Source of the DNA: Neorhizobium sp.
GTDB lineage: Bacteria; Pseudomonadota; Alphaproteobacteria; Rhizobiales; Rhizobiaceae
Length of the DNA stretch: 64,000 bases
NCBI GenBank assembly: GCA_028283725.1
Contig: JAPWKC010000001.1
Location: 186,001 to 250,000 of the forward strand
Direction: 5' to 3'
Below, in pieces: positions 1 through 12,370 of the stretch; positions within the stretch are counted from its first letter, which is position 1; every line of letters starts with the position of its first letter. The notes beneath the pieces are model-generated. The model did no database searches. It had not been told where the DNA came from and worked only from the letters and a program-made list of their open reading frames with translations. The translations under genes and the position numbers were made by a program.

Positions 1-597
1 GGTCTTCTCTACATCAAGAACAAGATCGACCCGACGCTGACGCTTCGCCGTTCCTGTCGCGAAGGCATTTGCGGGTCGTGCGCGATGAATATCGACGGCA
101 CCAACACGCTCGCCTGCACCAAGGGCATGGATGAGGTGAACGGCACGGTGAAGGTCTATCCGCTGCCGCATATGCCTGTGGTGAAGGACCTCGTGCCCGA
201 CCTCAACAACTTCTATGCCCAGCACCGCTCGATCGAGCCTTGGCTGAAGACGGTGTCGCCGACGCCGGCGAAGGAATGGAAGCAGAGCCATGAGGATCGC
301 CTCAAGCTCGACGGTCTCTACGAATGCATTCTCTGCGCCTGCTGCTCGACATCCTGTCCGAGCTATTGGTGGAACGGCGATCGCTATCTCGGCCCGGCCG
401 TGCTGCTGCAGGCCTATCGCTGGCTGATCGATAGCCGCGACGAAGCCAAGGGCGAGCGGCTCGACAACCTCGAGGACCCGTTCCGGCTCTATCGCTGCCA
501 CACGATCATGAACTGCGCGCAGGCCTGCCCGAAGGGGCTGAACCCGGCCAAGGCGATCGCAGAGATCAAGAAGATGATGGTCGAGCGCCGCGTCTGA
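1..597 (+). CDS. sdhB: Succinate dehydrogenase iron-sulfur subunit, 3' part (5' end outside window)
   Basis: The reading frame is open from base 1, so the gene begins before the window; 198 codons are present. SdhB carries electrons from the FAD of SdhA to quinone in complex II of the TCA cycle. The last part of the plant-type 2Fe-2S domain is visible ([12 protein letters not shown]), followed by the ferredoxin-like domain with [12 protein letters not shown] for the 4Fe-4S cluster and [14 protein letters not shown] for the 3Fe-4S cluster. The C-terminus is full and unremarkable. It presumably ends an sdhCDAB operon and sits upstream of mdh and the suc genes, so TCA functions are grouped. Identification is secure. 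Confidence 0.97.
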   Translation, partial: GLLYIKNKIDPTLTLRRSCREGICGSCAMNIDGTNTLACTKGMDEVNGTVKVYPLPHMPVVKDLVPDLNNFYAQHRSIEPWLKTVSPTPAKEWKQSHEDRLKLDGLYECILCACCSTSCPSYWWNGDRYLGPAVLLQAYRWLIDSRDEAKGERLDNLEDPFRLYRCHTIMNCAQACPKGLNPAKAIAEIKKMMVERRV

Positions 598-781
598 CGC
601 GGGATCGACGAGCAATATGCCGGGTCGCCACGCGGTGGCGGCCCTCTGCCTCTCCCAGACGTGATCGGCTCTGTCTGCGCGAGGCTCGAAAGATTTTCCG
701 GGCCTCTGGTTTTCGGATATCAAGGGCTGGTAATGCCGCGTGAGACATGCAAGCGGCGCAGGGCGAAATAACGTGGTGCGA

Positions 782-809
782 CTTGATTAACCAAATCGCT
801 TTACGATAT
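782..809 (+). promoter_or_regulatory. Putative sigma-70 promoter of the omp19-like gene
   Basis: CTTGAT (782-787) and CGATAT (804-809) with a 16-base spacer resemble the alphaproteobacterial consensus CTTGAC-N17-CTATAT. Transcription would start near 816, giving a leader of about 47 bases. The rest of the 265-base gap after sdhB (598-862) holds only a short hairpin (CGCCAC 626-631 with GTGGCG 635-640) without a T-run; I see no gene in it. Confidence 0.4.
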
Positions 810-862
810 TTCCGTCTCAATTGCGTGGCACGGCAGGCCGACAGACCGAAAGCGGGAGTTTT

Positions 863-1414
863 ATGATGCAGTTTCGATACGTGGCGACGGGCCTAGCCCT
901 GACCTTGGCGCTCGCCGGTTGCCAACGGACAGCCTATAACCCCTATAACGATCTGCCTGCGCAGCCGGCGCCGCTTCAGCCACAGCCCGTTCCCAGCGTT
1001 CAGGGCGGCCAGCTTCCGCCGCCGGGCGGCTCCATGGGCGGCGCTGCGGGTGGTTCGCAGTTCCCCAACGCTCCCATGGCCAGCGCCAATCCGGGCATGT
1101 CGGGTGGTCAGATGGCTCCGCCGGCAGCAGCCCAGGACGTCAAGAAGGATGCGATGGTCGGCAGCTGGCGCGTCAACGCCGCCGGTCAGTCCTGCGATAT
1201 GTTCCTGACGCTCACCAATCTCGGTGGCGGCTCGCGCGGCGGCACCCGCGGCTGCGCCGGCCCGCTGACGATGATGGGCTCCTGGGACGTGACCGGAAAG
1301 TCGGTGCAGTTCAAGGACCGCGACGGCAACCTTCTCGGCAGCGTCTACAAGAGCGCCGACAACCGGTTCGACGGCACGCTGAGCTCCGGCCAGCAGCTCA
1401 GCCTCAGCCGATAA
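863..1414 (+). CDS. Omp19-like outer-membrane lipoprotein with AprI/Inh protease-inhibitor domain
   Basis: A protein of 183 aa. A lipoprotein signal peptide ends in LALAGC with the lipidated Cys at about residue 20. A Pro/Gly/Met-rich linker (about 25-95) leads to a compact C-terminal domain (about 100-183) with a Cys pair (GQSCDM and TRGCAGPL), a central [10 protein letters not shown] stretch, and the ending [16 protein letters not shown]. This layout and ending closely match Brucella Omp19 (RFDG, GGQ, LSR end), a surface lipoprotein reported to inhibit host proteases. ATG 863 is chosen over the upstream in-frame extension because it directly precedes the signal peptide and follows CGGGAG. 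Function here is inferred from the family. Confidence 0.8.
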   Translation: MMQFRYVATGLALTLALAGCQRTAYNPYNDLPAQPAPLQPQPVPSVQGGQLPPPGGSMGGAAGGSQFPNAPMASANPGMSGGQMAPPAAAQDVKKDAMVGSWRVNAAGQSCDMFLTLTNLGGGSRGGTRGCAGPLTMMGSWDVTGKSVQFKDRDGNLLGSVYKSADNRFDGTLSSGQQLSLSR

Positions 1415-1438
1415 GCATAACATCGCAGAGGCGTTCGA

Positions 1439-2596
1439 GTGGAACCTGTCCCGGAATACACATCGAGCGTCGGCGAAGAGCTGAAGGCGTTGACGGCGTC
1501 GGGGGCATTGACCGCCGACGCGGCACAGCTTGCCGTTGCCGCCAAGCTCGATCATATCCTCACATGCCTGCGCGAAACGCGGCCCGCCAAGAAGAAGAGT
1601 GCGCTCGGCTGGCTGTTTGCCAAGGGCGGCGGCAAGCCGCGCGAGATCCGCGGCCTTTACGTCCATGGCAGTGTCGGTCGCGGCAAGACCATGCTGATGG
1701 ACATGTTCTTCAAGAAGGCTGCCATCGACAAGAAGCGGCGGGCGCATTTCCATGAATTCATGGCCGACGTGCATGGGCGCATCCACGAGCACCGGCAGAA
1801 GCTGAAGCGCGGCGAGACAAAGCAGAACGATCCGGTTGCGCCGGTCGCGGCAGCCTTGTTCGAAGAGGCGGAGCTTCTCTGCTTCGACGAATTCTCCGTT
1901 ACCGACATTACAGATGCGATGATCCTGGCGCGGCTGTTCACCGAGCTGTTCTCACTCGGCTGCATTCTGGTGGCCACGTCGAATGTGGCGCCTGAAAATC
2001 TTTACAGGGACGGCCTCAACCGGGGCCTTTTCCTGCCGTTCATTCCGCTGCTCGAAGCCAATGTCGACGTTGTGACGCTCGACAGCCCGACCGACTACCG
2101 GATGCAGAAGCTGGCGAGCCTGCCGGTCTATGTGACACCGCTCGACGGGCGGGCCGATGCGGCAATCGAGGCCGCCTGGCACGAGCTGACCGCGGGCGAG
2201 AAGGTGTCGCCGGTCGAAATCCCGATGAAGGGGCGCAGCATTCACGTGCCGATAGCGGCCGGACGCGTGGCCCGGTTTTCGTTCCACGACATCTGCAGCG
2301 TTCCGCTTGCTGCTGCCGATTATTTGAAGGTCGCCGACCGTTTTGACGCCGTATTCGTGGAGCACGTTCCGCAGCTGGGGCCGGAAAGACGCAATGAAGC
2401 CAAGCGGTTCATCAATCTGGTGGATGCGCTCTATGACCATAGCGTGCGTCTCTTCGTGTCGGCCGCAAGCGCCCCGGACGATATCCTTCTCGAAAAAAGA
2501 GGGACGGAAGGCTTCGAATTCGACCGCACCATCTCGCGTCTCTACGAGATGCGCAGCCCGGACTATCTGGTGCTTCACGAACAGGCGCGGCGCTGA
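1439..2596 (+). CDS. zapE: ZapE/AFG1-family AAA+ ATPase
   Basis: A protein of 385 aa with GTG start 25 bases after the omp19-like gene. Walker A is GSVGRGKTMLMD (about residue 79) and Walker B LLCFDEFSVTD; the following VATSNVAPENLYRDGLNR segment is the sensor/arginine-finger region typical of AFG1/LACE1/ZapE proteins. In E. coli ZapE associates with the Z-ring; in mitochondria AFG1 helps turn over respiratory subunits. The position between TCA genes and mdh is usual in rhizobia. Length agrees with the family. Which of the two proposed roles applies cannot be told from sequence. Confidence 0.9.
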   Translation: MEPVPEYTSSVGEELKALTASGALTADAAQLAVAAKLDHILTCLRETRPAKKKSALGWLFAKGGGKPREIRGLYVHGSVGRGKTMLMDMFFKKAAIDKKRRAHFHEFMADVHGRIHEHRQKLKRGETKQNDPVAPVAAALFEEAELLCFDEFSVTDITDAMILARLFTELFSLGCILVATSNVAPENLYRDGLNRGLFLPFIPLLEANVDVVTLDSPTDYRMQKLASLPVYVTPLDGRADAAIEAAWHELTAGEKVSPVEIPMKGRSIHVPIAAGRVARFSFHDICSVPLAAADYLKVADRFDAVFVEHVPQLGPERRNEAKRFINLVDALYDHSVRLFVSAASAPDDILLEKRGTEGFEFDRTISRLYEMRSPDYLVLHEQARR

Positions 2597-2609
2597 ATTT
2601 TGACGATTT

Positions 2610-2651
2610 GATGACAATGCAATTGACGTTTACGTAAGATATTTGTCATCT
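2610..2651 (+). promoter_or_regulatory. Inverted repeat around a candidate promoter upstream of mdh
   Basis: GATGACAA (2610-2617) and TTGTCATC (2643-2650) form a perfect 8-base inverted repeat with a 25-base spacer. The spacer contains ATTGACG (2622-2628), a fair -35 element, and the palindrome TTACGTAA (2630-2637). The right arm overlaps where a -10 would lie (TCATCT, weak). It sits in the only sizeable gap before mdh and could be an operator for the mdh-suc transcription unit. No known factor is recognised. Confidence 0.35.
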
Positions 2652-2670
2652 AACCGATTGAAAAATATAG

Positions 2671-3744
<1,074 letters not shown>

Positions 3745-3781
3745 TTTGACTCTCAAGTCATCCAAATAGGGACATACCCCC

Positions 3782-4975
3782 ATGAACATTCACGAATATC
3801 AGGCCAAGGCCCTGCTCAAGGGCTACGGCGCGCCGGTTGCCGAAGGCGTCGCGATCCTGAAGGTCGAAGAAGCCGAAGCCGCCGCGAAGTCGCTTCCCGG
3901 CCCGCTCTACGTGGTCAAGAGCCAGATCCATGCCGGCGGCCGCGGCAAGGGCAAGTTCAAGGAACTTGGACCTGACGCCAAGGGCGGCGTTCGCCTGGCA
4001 AAGTCGATCGAGGAAGTGGTTTCCCACGCCAAGGACATGCTCGGTAACACGCTGGTGACGGCGCAGACGGGCGATGCCGGCAAGCAGGTCAACCGCCTCT
4101 ACATCGAAGATGGCGCAGACATCGACCGCGAACTCTATTGCTCGCTGCTCGTCGACCGCTCGGTCGGCCAGGTTGCCTTCGTCGTTTCGACCGAAGGCGG
4201 CATGGACATCGAAGCCGTTGCCCACGACACGCCGGAAAAGATCCACACGATCGCCATCGACCCGCTCGTCGGCGTCACGGCTGACGACGTTGCCAAGATC
4301 TCCAAGGCGCTCGAACTGTCGGGTGCTGCGGCTGAAGACGCAAAATCGCTCTTCCCGGCCCTCTACAAGGCGTTCGGCGAAAAGGACATGGCGCTCCTCG
4401 AAGTCAATCCGCTGATCGTCATGAAGGACGGCCATCTGCGCGTTCTCGACGCCAAGATGTCCTTCGACGGCAACGCGCTGTTCCGCCATGACGACGTCAA
4501 GGCGCTGCGCGACGAGACCGAGGAAGATTCGAAGGAAATCGAAGCCTCCAAGTGGGACCTGGCCTATGTCGCCCTCGACGGCAATATCGGCTGCATGGTC
4601 AATGGTGCCGGTCTCGCCATGGCGACGATGGACATTATCAAGCTTTACGGCAAAGAGCCGGCAAACTTCTGCGACGTCGGCGGCGGCGCCGGCAAGGAGA
4701 AGGTGGCTGCTGCCTTCAAGATCATCACCGCCGACCCGAAGGTCGAGGGCATCCTCGTCAACATCTTCGGCGGCATCATGCGTTGCGACGTCATCGCGGA
4801 AGGCGTCATCGCTGCGGTGAAGGAAGTCGGCCTCACGGTTCCGCTCGTCGTTCGCCTCGAAGGCACCAATGTCGAGCTCGGCAAGAAGCTGCTCAACGAG
4901 TCCGGTCTGGCGATCACCGCCGCCGACGATCTCGACGATGCGGCCAAGAAGATCGTCGCGGCGATCAAAGCCTAA
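3782..4975 (+). CDS. sucC: Succinyl-CoA synthetase, beta subunit (ADP-forming)
   Basis: A protein of 397 aa. With SucD it interconverts succinyl-CoA and succinate with nucleotide phosphorylation. It starts [16 protein letters not shown] as usual for SucC, has an ATP-grasp domain (residues about 5-235, with [14 protein letters not shown]) and the CoA-ligase domain with [17 protein letters not shown]. It is 18 bases from sucD and obviously co-transcribed. A very long open frame runs antisense through this and the neighbouring genes, a by-product of high G+C codon use. Confidence 0.97.
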   Translation: MNIHEYQAKALLKGYGAPVAEGVAILKVEEAEAAAKSLPGPLYVVKSQIHAGGRGKGKFKELGPDAKGGVRLAKSIEEVVSHAKDMLGNTLVTAQTGDAGKQVNRLYIEDGADIDRELYCSLLVDRSVGQVAFVVSTEGGMDIEAVAHDTPEKIHTIAIDPLVGVTADDVAKISKALELSGAAAEDAKSLFPALYKAFGEKDMALLEVNPLIVMKDGHLRVLDAKMSFDGNALFRHDDVKALRDETEEDSKEIEASKWDLAYVALDGNIGCMVNGAGLAMATMDIIKLYGKEPANFCDVGGGAGKEKVAAAFKIITADPKVEGILVNIFGGIMRCDVIAEGVIAAVKEVGLTVPLVVRLEGTNVELGKKLLNESGLAITAADDLDDAAKKIVAAIKA

Positions 4976-4993
4976 TCTGAAGGACCGGAAACA

Positions 4994-5899
4994 ATGTCTA
5001 TTCTCGTCAATAAAGACACCAAGGTCCTCGTTCAGGGCCTGACCGGCAAGACCGGCACGTTCCACACCGAACAGGCGCTTGCCTATTACGGCACGAAGAT
5101 GGTCGGTGGCATCCATCCGAAGAAGGGTGGCGAAAGCTGGTCTTCGGGCGTCGACGGCACCTCGCTGCCGATCTTCGCCTCGGTTGCCGAAGCCAAGGAA
5201 AAGACCGGTGCCGACGCATCCGTGATCTACGTTCCGCCGGCAGGCGCTGCGGACGCGATCATCGAGGCGATCGACGCCGAGATCCCGTTCATCACCTGCA
5301 TCACCGAGGGTATCCCGGTCATGGACATGGTGCGGGTCAAGGCCAAGCTCGACAAGTCGAAGTCGCGCCTGCTCGGCCCGAATTGCCCGGGCGTGCTGAC
5401 GCCGGAAGAATGCAAGATCGGCATCATGCCGGGCTCGATCTTCCGCAAGGGTTCGGTCGGTATCGTCTCGCGCTCCGGCACGCTGACCTACGAAGCCGTG
5501 TTCCAGACGTCCAACGAAGGTCTCGGTCAGACGACGGCTGTCGGCATCGGCGGCGACCCGGTCAAGGGCACCGAGTTCATCGACATCCTGGAAATGTTCC
5601 TGGCTGACGATGCGACCCAGTCGATCATCATGATCGGCGAAATCGGCGGCTCGGCTGAAGAAGACGCGGCGCAGTTCCTCATCGACGAAGCCAAGAAGGG
5701 CCGCAAGAAGCCGATGGCCGGCTTTATCGCCGGTCGGACCGCTCCGAAGGGCCGCACCATGGGTCACGCCGGCGCTGTCGTTTCCGGCGGCAAGGGCGAT
5801 GCGGAATCCAAGATCGCCGCGATGGAAGCAGCCGGCATCAAGGTTTCGCCTTCCCCGGCACGCCTCGGCAAGACGCTGGTTGAAGTCCTCAAGGGCTGA
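4994..5899 (+). CDS. sucD: Succinyl-CoA synthetase, alpha subunit
   Basis: A protein of 301 aa. The CoA-binding Rossmann domain begins [20 protein letters not shown], and the phosphorylated active-site His is in [16 protein letters not shown]. Length and both signature regions agree with the family. It pairs with sucC immediately upstream and is followed by a 231-base leader before sucA, longer than the other spacers in the cluster. Confidence 0.97.
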   Translation: MSILVNKDTKVLVQGLTGKTGTFHTEQALAYYGTKMVGGIHPKKGGESWSSGVDGTSLPIFASVAEAKEKTGADASVIYVPPAGAADAIIEAIDAEIPFITCITEGIPVMDMVRVKAKLDKSKSRLLGPNCPGVLTPEECKIGIMPGSIFRKGSVGIVSRSGTLTYEAVFQTSNEGLGQTTAVGIGGDPVKGTEFIDILEMFLADDATQSIIMIGEIGGSAEEDAAQFLIDEAKKGRKKPMAGFIAGRTAPKGRTMGHAGAVVSGGKGDAESKIAAMEAAGIKVSPSPARLGKTLVEVLKG

Positions 5900-6130
5900 G
5901 ATCACATATAAGGACGTGGCCGCGTGAAACGCGGCCCGTTCCCGACAACGGAGAAGGCGGTGGCCCCCAAGGCCCGCCCTTTCCGGTCCGGCGGTCCTCC
6001 CCCACGAGATGTCCGAGGACCCGTCCGTTTCGGCGGCAGACATAACAAACGACCAAGAGAAAATGCGGATGCCGGCACATTGACCGGTTCCGATTACGTC
6101 AGGAGGCGGGCGCGGCGCCCGCGATGGATC
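5900..6130 (+). promoter_or_regulatory. Structured sucD-sucA intergenic leader
   Basis: It holds two strong stem-loops. The first, GGCCGCG (5918-5924) with CGCGGCC (5930-5936), follows sucD by 18 bases but lacks a T-run, so it is a weak terminator or RNA-processing stem. The second, GCGGGCG (6106-6112) with CGCCCGC (6116-6122), lies between a strong AGGAGG (6101-6106) and the chosen sucA ATG at 6131. Folding it would bring the Shine-Dalgarno near the start codon, which is otherwise 24 bases away. No protein-like frame is seen in the leader. Confidence 0.5.
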
Positions 6131-9100
6131 ATGGCACGGCAAGAAGCCAACGAGCAGTTCCTCATCACCTCTTTCCTCGACGGTGCGAACGCTGCGTATA
6201 TCGAGCAGCTCTATGCCCGCTACGAGGAAGACAAGAATTCGGTTTCGGACGAATGGCAGGCCTTCTTCAAGGCGCTCGCCGACAATCCGGACGACGTCAA
6301 GAAGGCGGCCAAGGGTGCGTCCTGGCAGCGCAAGAACTGGCCGATCGCGGCCAATGGCGACCTCATCTCGGCACTCGACGGCAACTGGCCGATCGTGATC
6401 GAGAAGGCCGTCGAAACCAAGGTCAAGGCCAAGGCCGAAGCCGTTGCGGCAGCAACCGGCCAGCCGGTGCAGCCGGCAGACGTGCATCAGGCGACGCGCG
6501 ACAGCGTGCGCGCCATCATGATGATCCGCGCCTACCGCACCCGCGGCCACCTGCATGCCAAGCTCGACCCGCTCGGTCTTGCAGCCCCGGTCGAGGACTA
6601 TAACGAGCTGTCGCCGAAGTCCTACGGCTTCGAAGAGAGCGATTACGACCGCAAGATCTTCATCGACGGCGTTCTCGGCCTCGAATACGCCTCCGTGCGC
6701 GAGATGATCGAAATCCTCGAGCGGACCTACTGCTCGACGATCGGCGTCGAGTTCATGCATATTTCCAGCCCGGAAGAGAAGGCCTGGATCCAGGAACGTA
6801 TCGAAGGTCCTGACAAGGGCGTCGAGTTCACGCCGGAAGGCAAAAGGGCGATCCTGCAGAAGCTGGTCGAAGGCGAAGGCTACGAACAGTTCCTCGACGT
6901 CCGCTTCAAGGGCACCAAGCGTTTCGGCCTCGATGGCGGTGAATCGCTGATCCCGGCGCTCGAACAGATCATCAAGCGCGGCGGCCAGGAAGGCCTGCAG
7001 GAAATCGTTCTCGGCATGGCCCATCGCGGCCGCCTGAACGTTCTCACCAACGTCATGCACAAGCCGCACCGCGCGGTGTTCCACGAATTCAAGGGCGGCT
7101 CCTACAAGCCCGATGAAGTCGAAGGTTCGGGCGACGTGAAGTACCATCTGGGTGCCTCTTCCGACCGCGAATTCGACGGCAACAAGGTCCACCTGTCGCT
7201 GACGGCAAACCCGTCGCACCTTGAAATCGTCAATCCTGTCGTGATGGGCAAGGCCCGCGCCAAGCAGGACATGCTGACCAAGGTCTGGGAAAAGGACAAC
7301 ATCATCCCGCTCTCGGAGCGTGCGAAGGTGCTGCCGCTTCTCCTGCATGGCGACGCCGCCTTTGCAGGTCAGGGCGTGACTGCCGAAATTCTCGGCCTGT
7401 CGGGCCTGCGCGGCCACCGTGTTGCCGGCACGCTGCATGTCATCATCAACAACCAGATCGGCTTCACCACCAATCCGGCCTTCTCGCGTTCGTCGCCCTA
7501 TCCGTCCGACGTCGCCAAGATGATCGAAGCGCCGATCTTCCACGTCAATGGCGACGATCCGGAAGCGGTCGTCTATGCCGCCAAGATCGCCATCGAATTC
7601 CGCATGAAGTTCCACAAGCCCGTGGTCGTGGACATGTTCTGCTACCGCCGCTTCGGCCATAACGAAGGCGACGAGCCCGCGTTCACGCAGCCGAAAATGT
7701 ACAAGGTCATCCGTGGCCACAAGGCTGTTGCCGAACTTTATGCCGACCGTCTGATTGCCGAAAACGTCATCACCGAAGGCGAATTCGAAAAGATGAAGGC
7801 CGACTGGCGCGCGCATCTGGAAACGGAATTCGAAGCCGGCCAGAGCTACAAGCCGAACAAGGCCGACTGGCTGGACGGCCAGTGGTCTGGCCTGCGCTCG
7901 GCCGACAATGCCGACGAGCAGCGCCGCGGCAAGACCGCGATGCCGATGAAGAGCCTCAAGGAAATCGGCCGCAAGCTGTCGACCATTCCGGACGGCTTCA
8001 ACGCGCACCGTACGATCAAGCGCTTCATGGACAACCGGGCGCAGATGGTCGAGAGCGGCGAAGGCCTCGACTGGGCGATGGCGGAAGCCTTTGCCTTCGG
8101 TTCGCTTGCCGTCGAAGGCACGAAGATCCGCCTGTCGGGCCAGGATTGCGAACGCGGCACGTTCTCGCAGCGTCACTCGGTTCTCTACGATCAGGAGACC
8201 GAAGAGCGCTACATCCCGCTCGCCAACCTCCAGGCAGGCCAGGGCAAGTACGAGGTCATCAACTCGATGCTGTCTGAAGAAGCCGTTCTCGGCTTCGAAT
8301 ACGGCTATTCGCTTGCCCGCCCGAATGCGCTGACGCTCTGGGAAGCCCAGTTCGGCGACTTCGCCAACGGTGCCCAGGTGGTGTTCGACCAGTTCATCTC
8401 CTCTGGCGAACGCAAGTGGCTGCGCATGTCCGGTCTCGTCTGCCTTCTGCCGCATGGCTATGAAGGTCAGGGCCCGGAACACTCGTCCGCCCGCCTGGAG
8501 CGTTGGCTGCAGATGTGCGCCGAAGACAATATGCAGGTCGCCAACGTCACGACACCGGCCAACTACTTCCACATCCTGCGCCGCCAGGTGAAGCGCGACT
8601 TCCGCAAGCCGCTGATCCTGATGACGCCGAAGTCGCTGCTGCGCCACAAGCGTGCCACATCGACGCTTGCGGAACTGGCGGGCGAAAGCTCGTTCCACCG
8701 CCTGCTGTGGGACGATGCGGAAGTGATCAAGGATGGTCCGATCAAGCTGCAGAAGGACGCCAAGATCCGCCGCGTCGTGATGTGCTCGGGCAAGGTCTAT
8801 TACGACCTGCTCGAAGAGCGGGAGAAGCGCGGCATCGACGACATCTATCTGCTGCGTATCGAACAGCTCTACCCGTTCCCGGCCAAGGCGCTCATCAACG
8901 AGCTTTCGCGCTTCAAGAACGCCGAAATGGTCTGGTGCCAGGAAGAGCCGAAGAACATGGGGTCGTGGTCGTTCATCGATCCGTATCTCGAGTGGGTGCT
9001 GGCGCATATCGATGCCAAGTACCAGCGGGTTCGCTATACCGGCCGTCCGGCTGCCGCCTCGCCGGCAACCGGCCTGATGTCGAAGCATCTCGCACAGCTC

Positions 9101-9133
9101 GAAGCTTTCCTCGAAGACGCTCTCGGCGGCTGA
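6131..9133 (+). CDS. sucA: 2-oxoglutarate dehydrogenase E1 component
   Basis: A protein of 1000 aa, the usual rhizobial length (about 994-998). This thiamine-diphosphate enzyme decarboxylates 2-oxoglutarate and passes the succinyl group to SucB. The N-terminal E2-binding segment begins [20 protein letters not shown]; the ThDP site is recognisable as [10 protein letters not shown] followed by [18 protein letters not shown]. The start at 6131 fits homologue starts; the longer open frame from 5924 runs through leader stem-loops and is not protein-like. The Shine-Dalgarno is unusually far away (see leader). Confidence 0.96.
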   Translation: MARQEANEQFLITSFLDGANAAYIEQLYARYEEDKNSVSDEWQAFFKALADNPDDVKKAAKGASWQRKNWPIAANGDLISALDGNWPIVIEKAVETKVKAKAEAVAAATGQPVQPADVHQATRDSVRAIMMIRAYRTRGHLHAKLDPLGLAAPVEDYNELSPKSYGFEESDYDRKIFIDGVLGLEYASVREMIEILERTYCSTIGVEFMHISSPEEKAWIQERIEGPDKGVEFTPEGKRAILQKLVEGEGYEQFLDVRFKGTKRFGLDGGESLIPALEQIIKRGGQEGLQEIVLGMAHRGRLNVLTNVMHKPHRAVFHEFKGGSYKPDEVEGSGDVKYHLGASSDREFDGNKVHLSLTANPSHLEIVNPVVMGKARAKQDMLTKVWEKDNIIPLSERAKVLPLLLHGDAAFAGQGVTAEILGLSGLRGHRVAGTLHVIINNQIGFTTNPAFSRSSPYPSDVAKMIEAPIFHVNGDDPEAVVYAAKIAIEFRMKFHKPVVVDMFCYRRFGHNEGDEPAFTQPKMYKVIRGHKAVAELYADRLIAENVITEGEFEKMKADWRAHLETEFEAGQSYKPNKADWLDGQWSGLRSADNADEQRRGKTAMPMKSLKEIGRKLSTIPDGFNAHRTIKRFMDNRAQMVESGEGLDWAMAEAFAFGSLAVEGTKIRLSGQDCERGTFSQRHSVLYDQETEERYIPLANLQAGQGKYEVINSMLSEEAVLGFEYGYSLARPNALTLWEAQFGDFANGAQVVFDQFISSGERKWLRMSGLVCLLPHGYEGQGPEHSSARLERWLQMCAEDNMQVANVTTPANYFHILRRQVKRDFRKPLILMTPKSLLRHKRATSTLAELAGESSFHRLLWDDAEVIKDGPIKLQKDAKIRRVVMCSGKVYYDLLEEREKRGIDDIYLLRIEQLYPFPAKALINELSRFKNAEMVWCQEEPKNMGSWSFIDPYLEWVLAHIDAKYQRVRYTGRPAAASPATGLMSKHLAQLEAFLEDALGG

Positions 9134-9191
9134 GTTCTCAGCCGCTGTCCCATCCCCTTCGCAAACATTACGAAAAACACGGAAACTGATC

Positions 9192-10418
<1,227 letters not shown>

Positions 10419-10459
10419 TCTGGCCTGATCTGGTCTGACGGATAAACGGAGGGAGCAGT

Positions 10460-10873
10460 ATGGAACCGGCTTCGGCAAATGCATCGCATCTCGTGGTGCT
10501 CCTGTGTCTGAGCGTCCTGCTGCTCCTTTTCCATATTCTCCTGCAGGGCGTTCTTGCCACGCGGGAGCTTGGTTCGGCCTGGAATGCCGGGCCGCGTGAC
10601 GAGCCCGTCACGGCAAAGGGCGCACTGGCCGGCCGCGCCGCCCGTGCCTCGAAGAATTATCAGGAAACCTATCCCGCCTTCATCGGCTTGCTGCTCGGCC
10701 TTGCCTTCATCGGCGATCCTACCGGGCTCGGCGTCGGCGGGGGGTGGGTCTGGCTGATCGCCAGGATCGCCTATGTTCCCCTCTATCTCACCGGCATTCC
10801 CTATATCCGCTCGCTCGTCTGGTTGCTGAGCGTCGCAGGGTTGCTGATCATGATGGCCGCCTTGCTGTTTTAG
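10460..10873 (+). CDS. MAPEG-family membrane protein
   Basis: A protein of 137 aa with about four hydrophobic segments (residues roughly 10-33, 70-85, 93-112 and 116-136). The stretch RASKNYQETYPAFIGLLLGL between the first two is characteristic of bacterial MAPEG (membrane-associated eicosanoid/glutathione metabolism) proteins. It sits between sucB and lpdA, 41 and 29 bases away, so it is co-transcribed with the oxoglutarate dehydrogenase genes. No enzymatic function is established for these small bacterial members and nothing in the sequence assigns one. Confidence 0.8.
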   Translation: MEPASANASHLVVLLCLSVLLLLFHILLQGVLATRELGSAWNAGPRDEPVTAKGALAGRAARASKNYQETYPAFIGLLLGLAFIGDPTGLGVGGGWVWLIARIAYVPLYLTGIPYIRSLVWLLSVAGLLIMMAALLF

Positions 10874-10902
10874 AGCTGGCGCTTCGTAAAAAGGATTTTG
10901 AA

Positions 10903-12309
10903 ATGGCTTATGATGTCGTCGTCATCGGGTCCGGCCCCGGCGGTTATGTCTGCGCAATCAAGGCGGCACAGCTCGGCCTGAAGGTCGCTGTCGTCGAAAA
11001 GCGCGCCACCTATGGCGGCACCTGCCTCAATGTCGGCTGCATTCCGTCGAAGGCGCTGCTGCACGCATCGGAAATGTTCCATCAGGTTGCGCATGGCGTC
11101 GATGCGCTCGGCGTCGAAGTCGCCGCGCCGACCCTCAACCTGTCGAAGATGATGGCGCACAAGGATGCGACCATCAAATCCAACGTCGATGGCGTTGCCT
11201 TTCTCTTCAAGAAGAACAAGATCGACGGCTTTACCGGCACCGGCAAGATCGTGGCTGCCGGCAAGGTTTCGGTGACCGGCGAAGACGGCAAGGTGCAGGA
11301 GCTGGAGACGAAGAACATCGTCATCGCCACCGGTTCCGATGTTGCCGGCATTCCTGGCGTCAATGTCGATATCGACGAGAAGGTCATCGTCTCGTCGACC
11401 GGCGCGATTTCGCTCGACAAGGTACCGCAGAACCTGATCGTCGTCGGCGGCGGCGTGATCGGTCTCGAACTCGGTTCGGTCTGGATGCGTCTCGGCGCCA
11501 AGGTCACTGTCATCGAATATCTCGACAAGCTGCTCGGCGGCATGGATGCCGACGTGTCGAAGCAGTTCCAGCGGATGATCGCCAAGCAGGGCATGGATAT
11601 CCGCACCGATGCCAAAGTCACCGCCGTCGAAAAGACCGCGACCGGCGCCAAGGTTACCTACGAGCCGGTCAAGGGTGGGGATGCCGTTACCGTTGAGGCT
11701 GACGTCGTGCTGATCTCCACCGGCCGCAAGCCCTATACCGAAGGCCTCGGCCTCGAAGGTGCCGGCGTTGCGCTCGACAATCGCGGCCGCGTCGAAATCG
11801 ACGGCCACTTCAAGACCAATGTTGCCGGCATCTACGCCATCGGTGACGTGGTGAAAGGCCCGATGCTGGCGCATAAGGCGGAAGACGAGGGCGTCGCTCT
11901 TGCCGAAATTCTCGCCGGCCAGCACGGCCATGTGAACTACGACGTCATTCCGGGCGTCGTCTACACCCAGCCGGAAGTCGCTTCCGTCGGCAAGACCGAG
12001 GAAGAACTGAAGGCTGCAGGCATCGCCTACAAGGTCGGCAAGTTCCCGTTCACCGCCAACGGCCGTGCCCGCGCCATGCTGGCGACGGACGGTTTCGTTA
12101 AGATCCTTGCCGACAAGGACACAGACCGGGTTCTCGGCGGCCATATCGTCGGCTTCGGTGCCGGCGAGATGATCCACGAGATCACCGTTCTCATGGAGTT
12201 TTCCGGCTCGTCGGAAGATCTTGGTCGGACCTGCCACGCGCACCCGACGATGTCGGAAGCCGTCAAGGAAGCCGCGCTCGCGACCTTCGCAAAGCCGATC
12301 CATATGTGA
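10903..12309 (+). CDS. lpdA: Dihydrolipoyl dehydrogenase (E3)
   Basis: A protein of 468 aa. The flavoprotein reoxidises dihydrolipoamide of the oxoglutarate dehydrogenase complex using NAD. The FAD motif VVVIGSGPGGYVCAI is at the N-terminus, the redox disulfide in GGTCLNVGCIPSK, the NAD-binding GGGVIGLELGS in the middle, and the catalytic His in CHAHPTMSE near the C-terminus. ATG 10903 is chosen because it directly precedes the FAD motif and has AAGGA upstream; the frame is open further up but overlaps the MAPEG gene. The cluster ends with an intrinsic terminator 28 bases on. Confidence 0.97.
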   Translation: MAYDVVVIGSGPGGYVCAIKAAQLGLKVAVVEKRATYGGTCLNVGCIPSKALLHASEMFHQVAHGVDALGVEVAAPTLNLSKMMAHKDATIKSNVDGVAFLFKKNKIDGFTGTGKIVAAGKVSVTGEDGKVQELETKNIVIATGSDVAGIPGVNVDIDEKVIVSSTGAISLDKVPQNLIVVGGGVIGLELGSVWMRLGAKVTVIEYLDKLLGGMDADVSKQFQRMIAKQGMDIRTDAKVTAVEKTATGAKVTYEPVKGGDAVTVEADVVLISTGRKPYTEGLGLEGAGVALDNRGRVEIDGHFKTNVAGIYAIGDVVKGPMLAHKAEDEGVALAEILAGQHGHVNYDVIPGVVYTQPEVASVGKTEEELKAAGIAYKVGKFPFTANGRARAMLATDGFVKILADKDTDRVLGGHIVGFGAGEMIHEITVLMEFSGSSEDLGRTCHAHPTMSEAVKEAALATFAKPIHM

Positions 12310-12336
12310 TCGAAGGCAATCCTCGCTTCGAAATTC

Positions 12337-12370
12337 AAAAGCCGCGTCCTCTGGGCGCGGCTTTTTCCGT
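12337..12370 (+). terminator. Rho-independent terminator after lpdA
   Basis: The stem AAAAGCCGCG (12337-12346) pairs with CGCGGCTTTT (12356-12365), with a 9-base loop, then TTTTTCCGTTTTT. It is a strong terminator closing the mdh-suc-lpdA unit. Confidence 0.9.
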
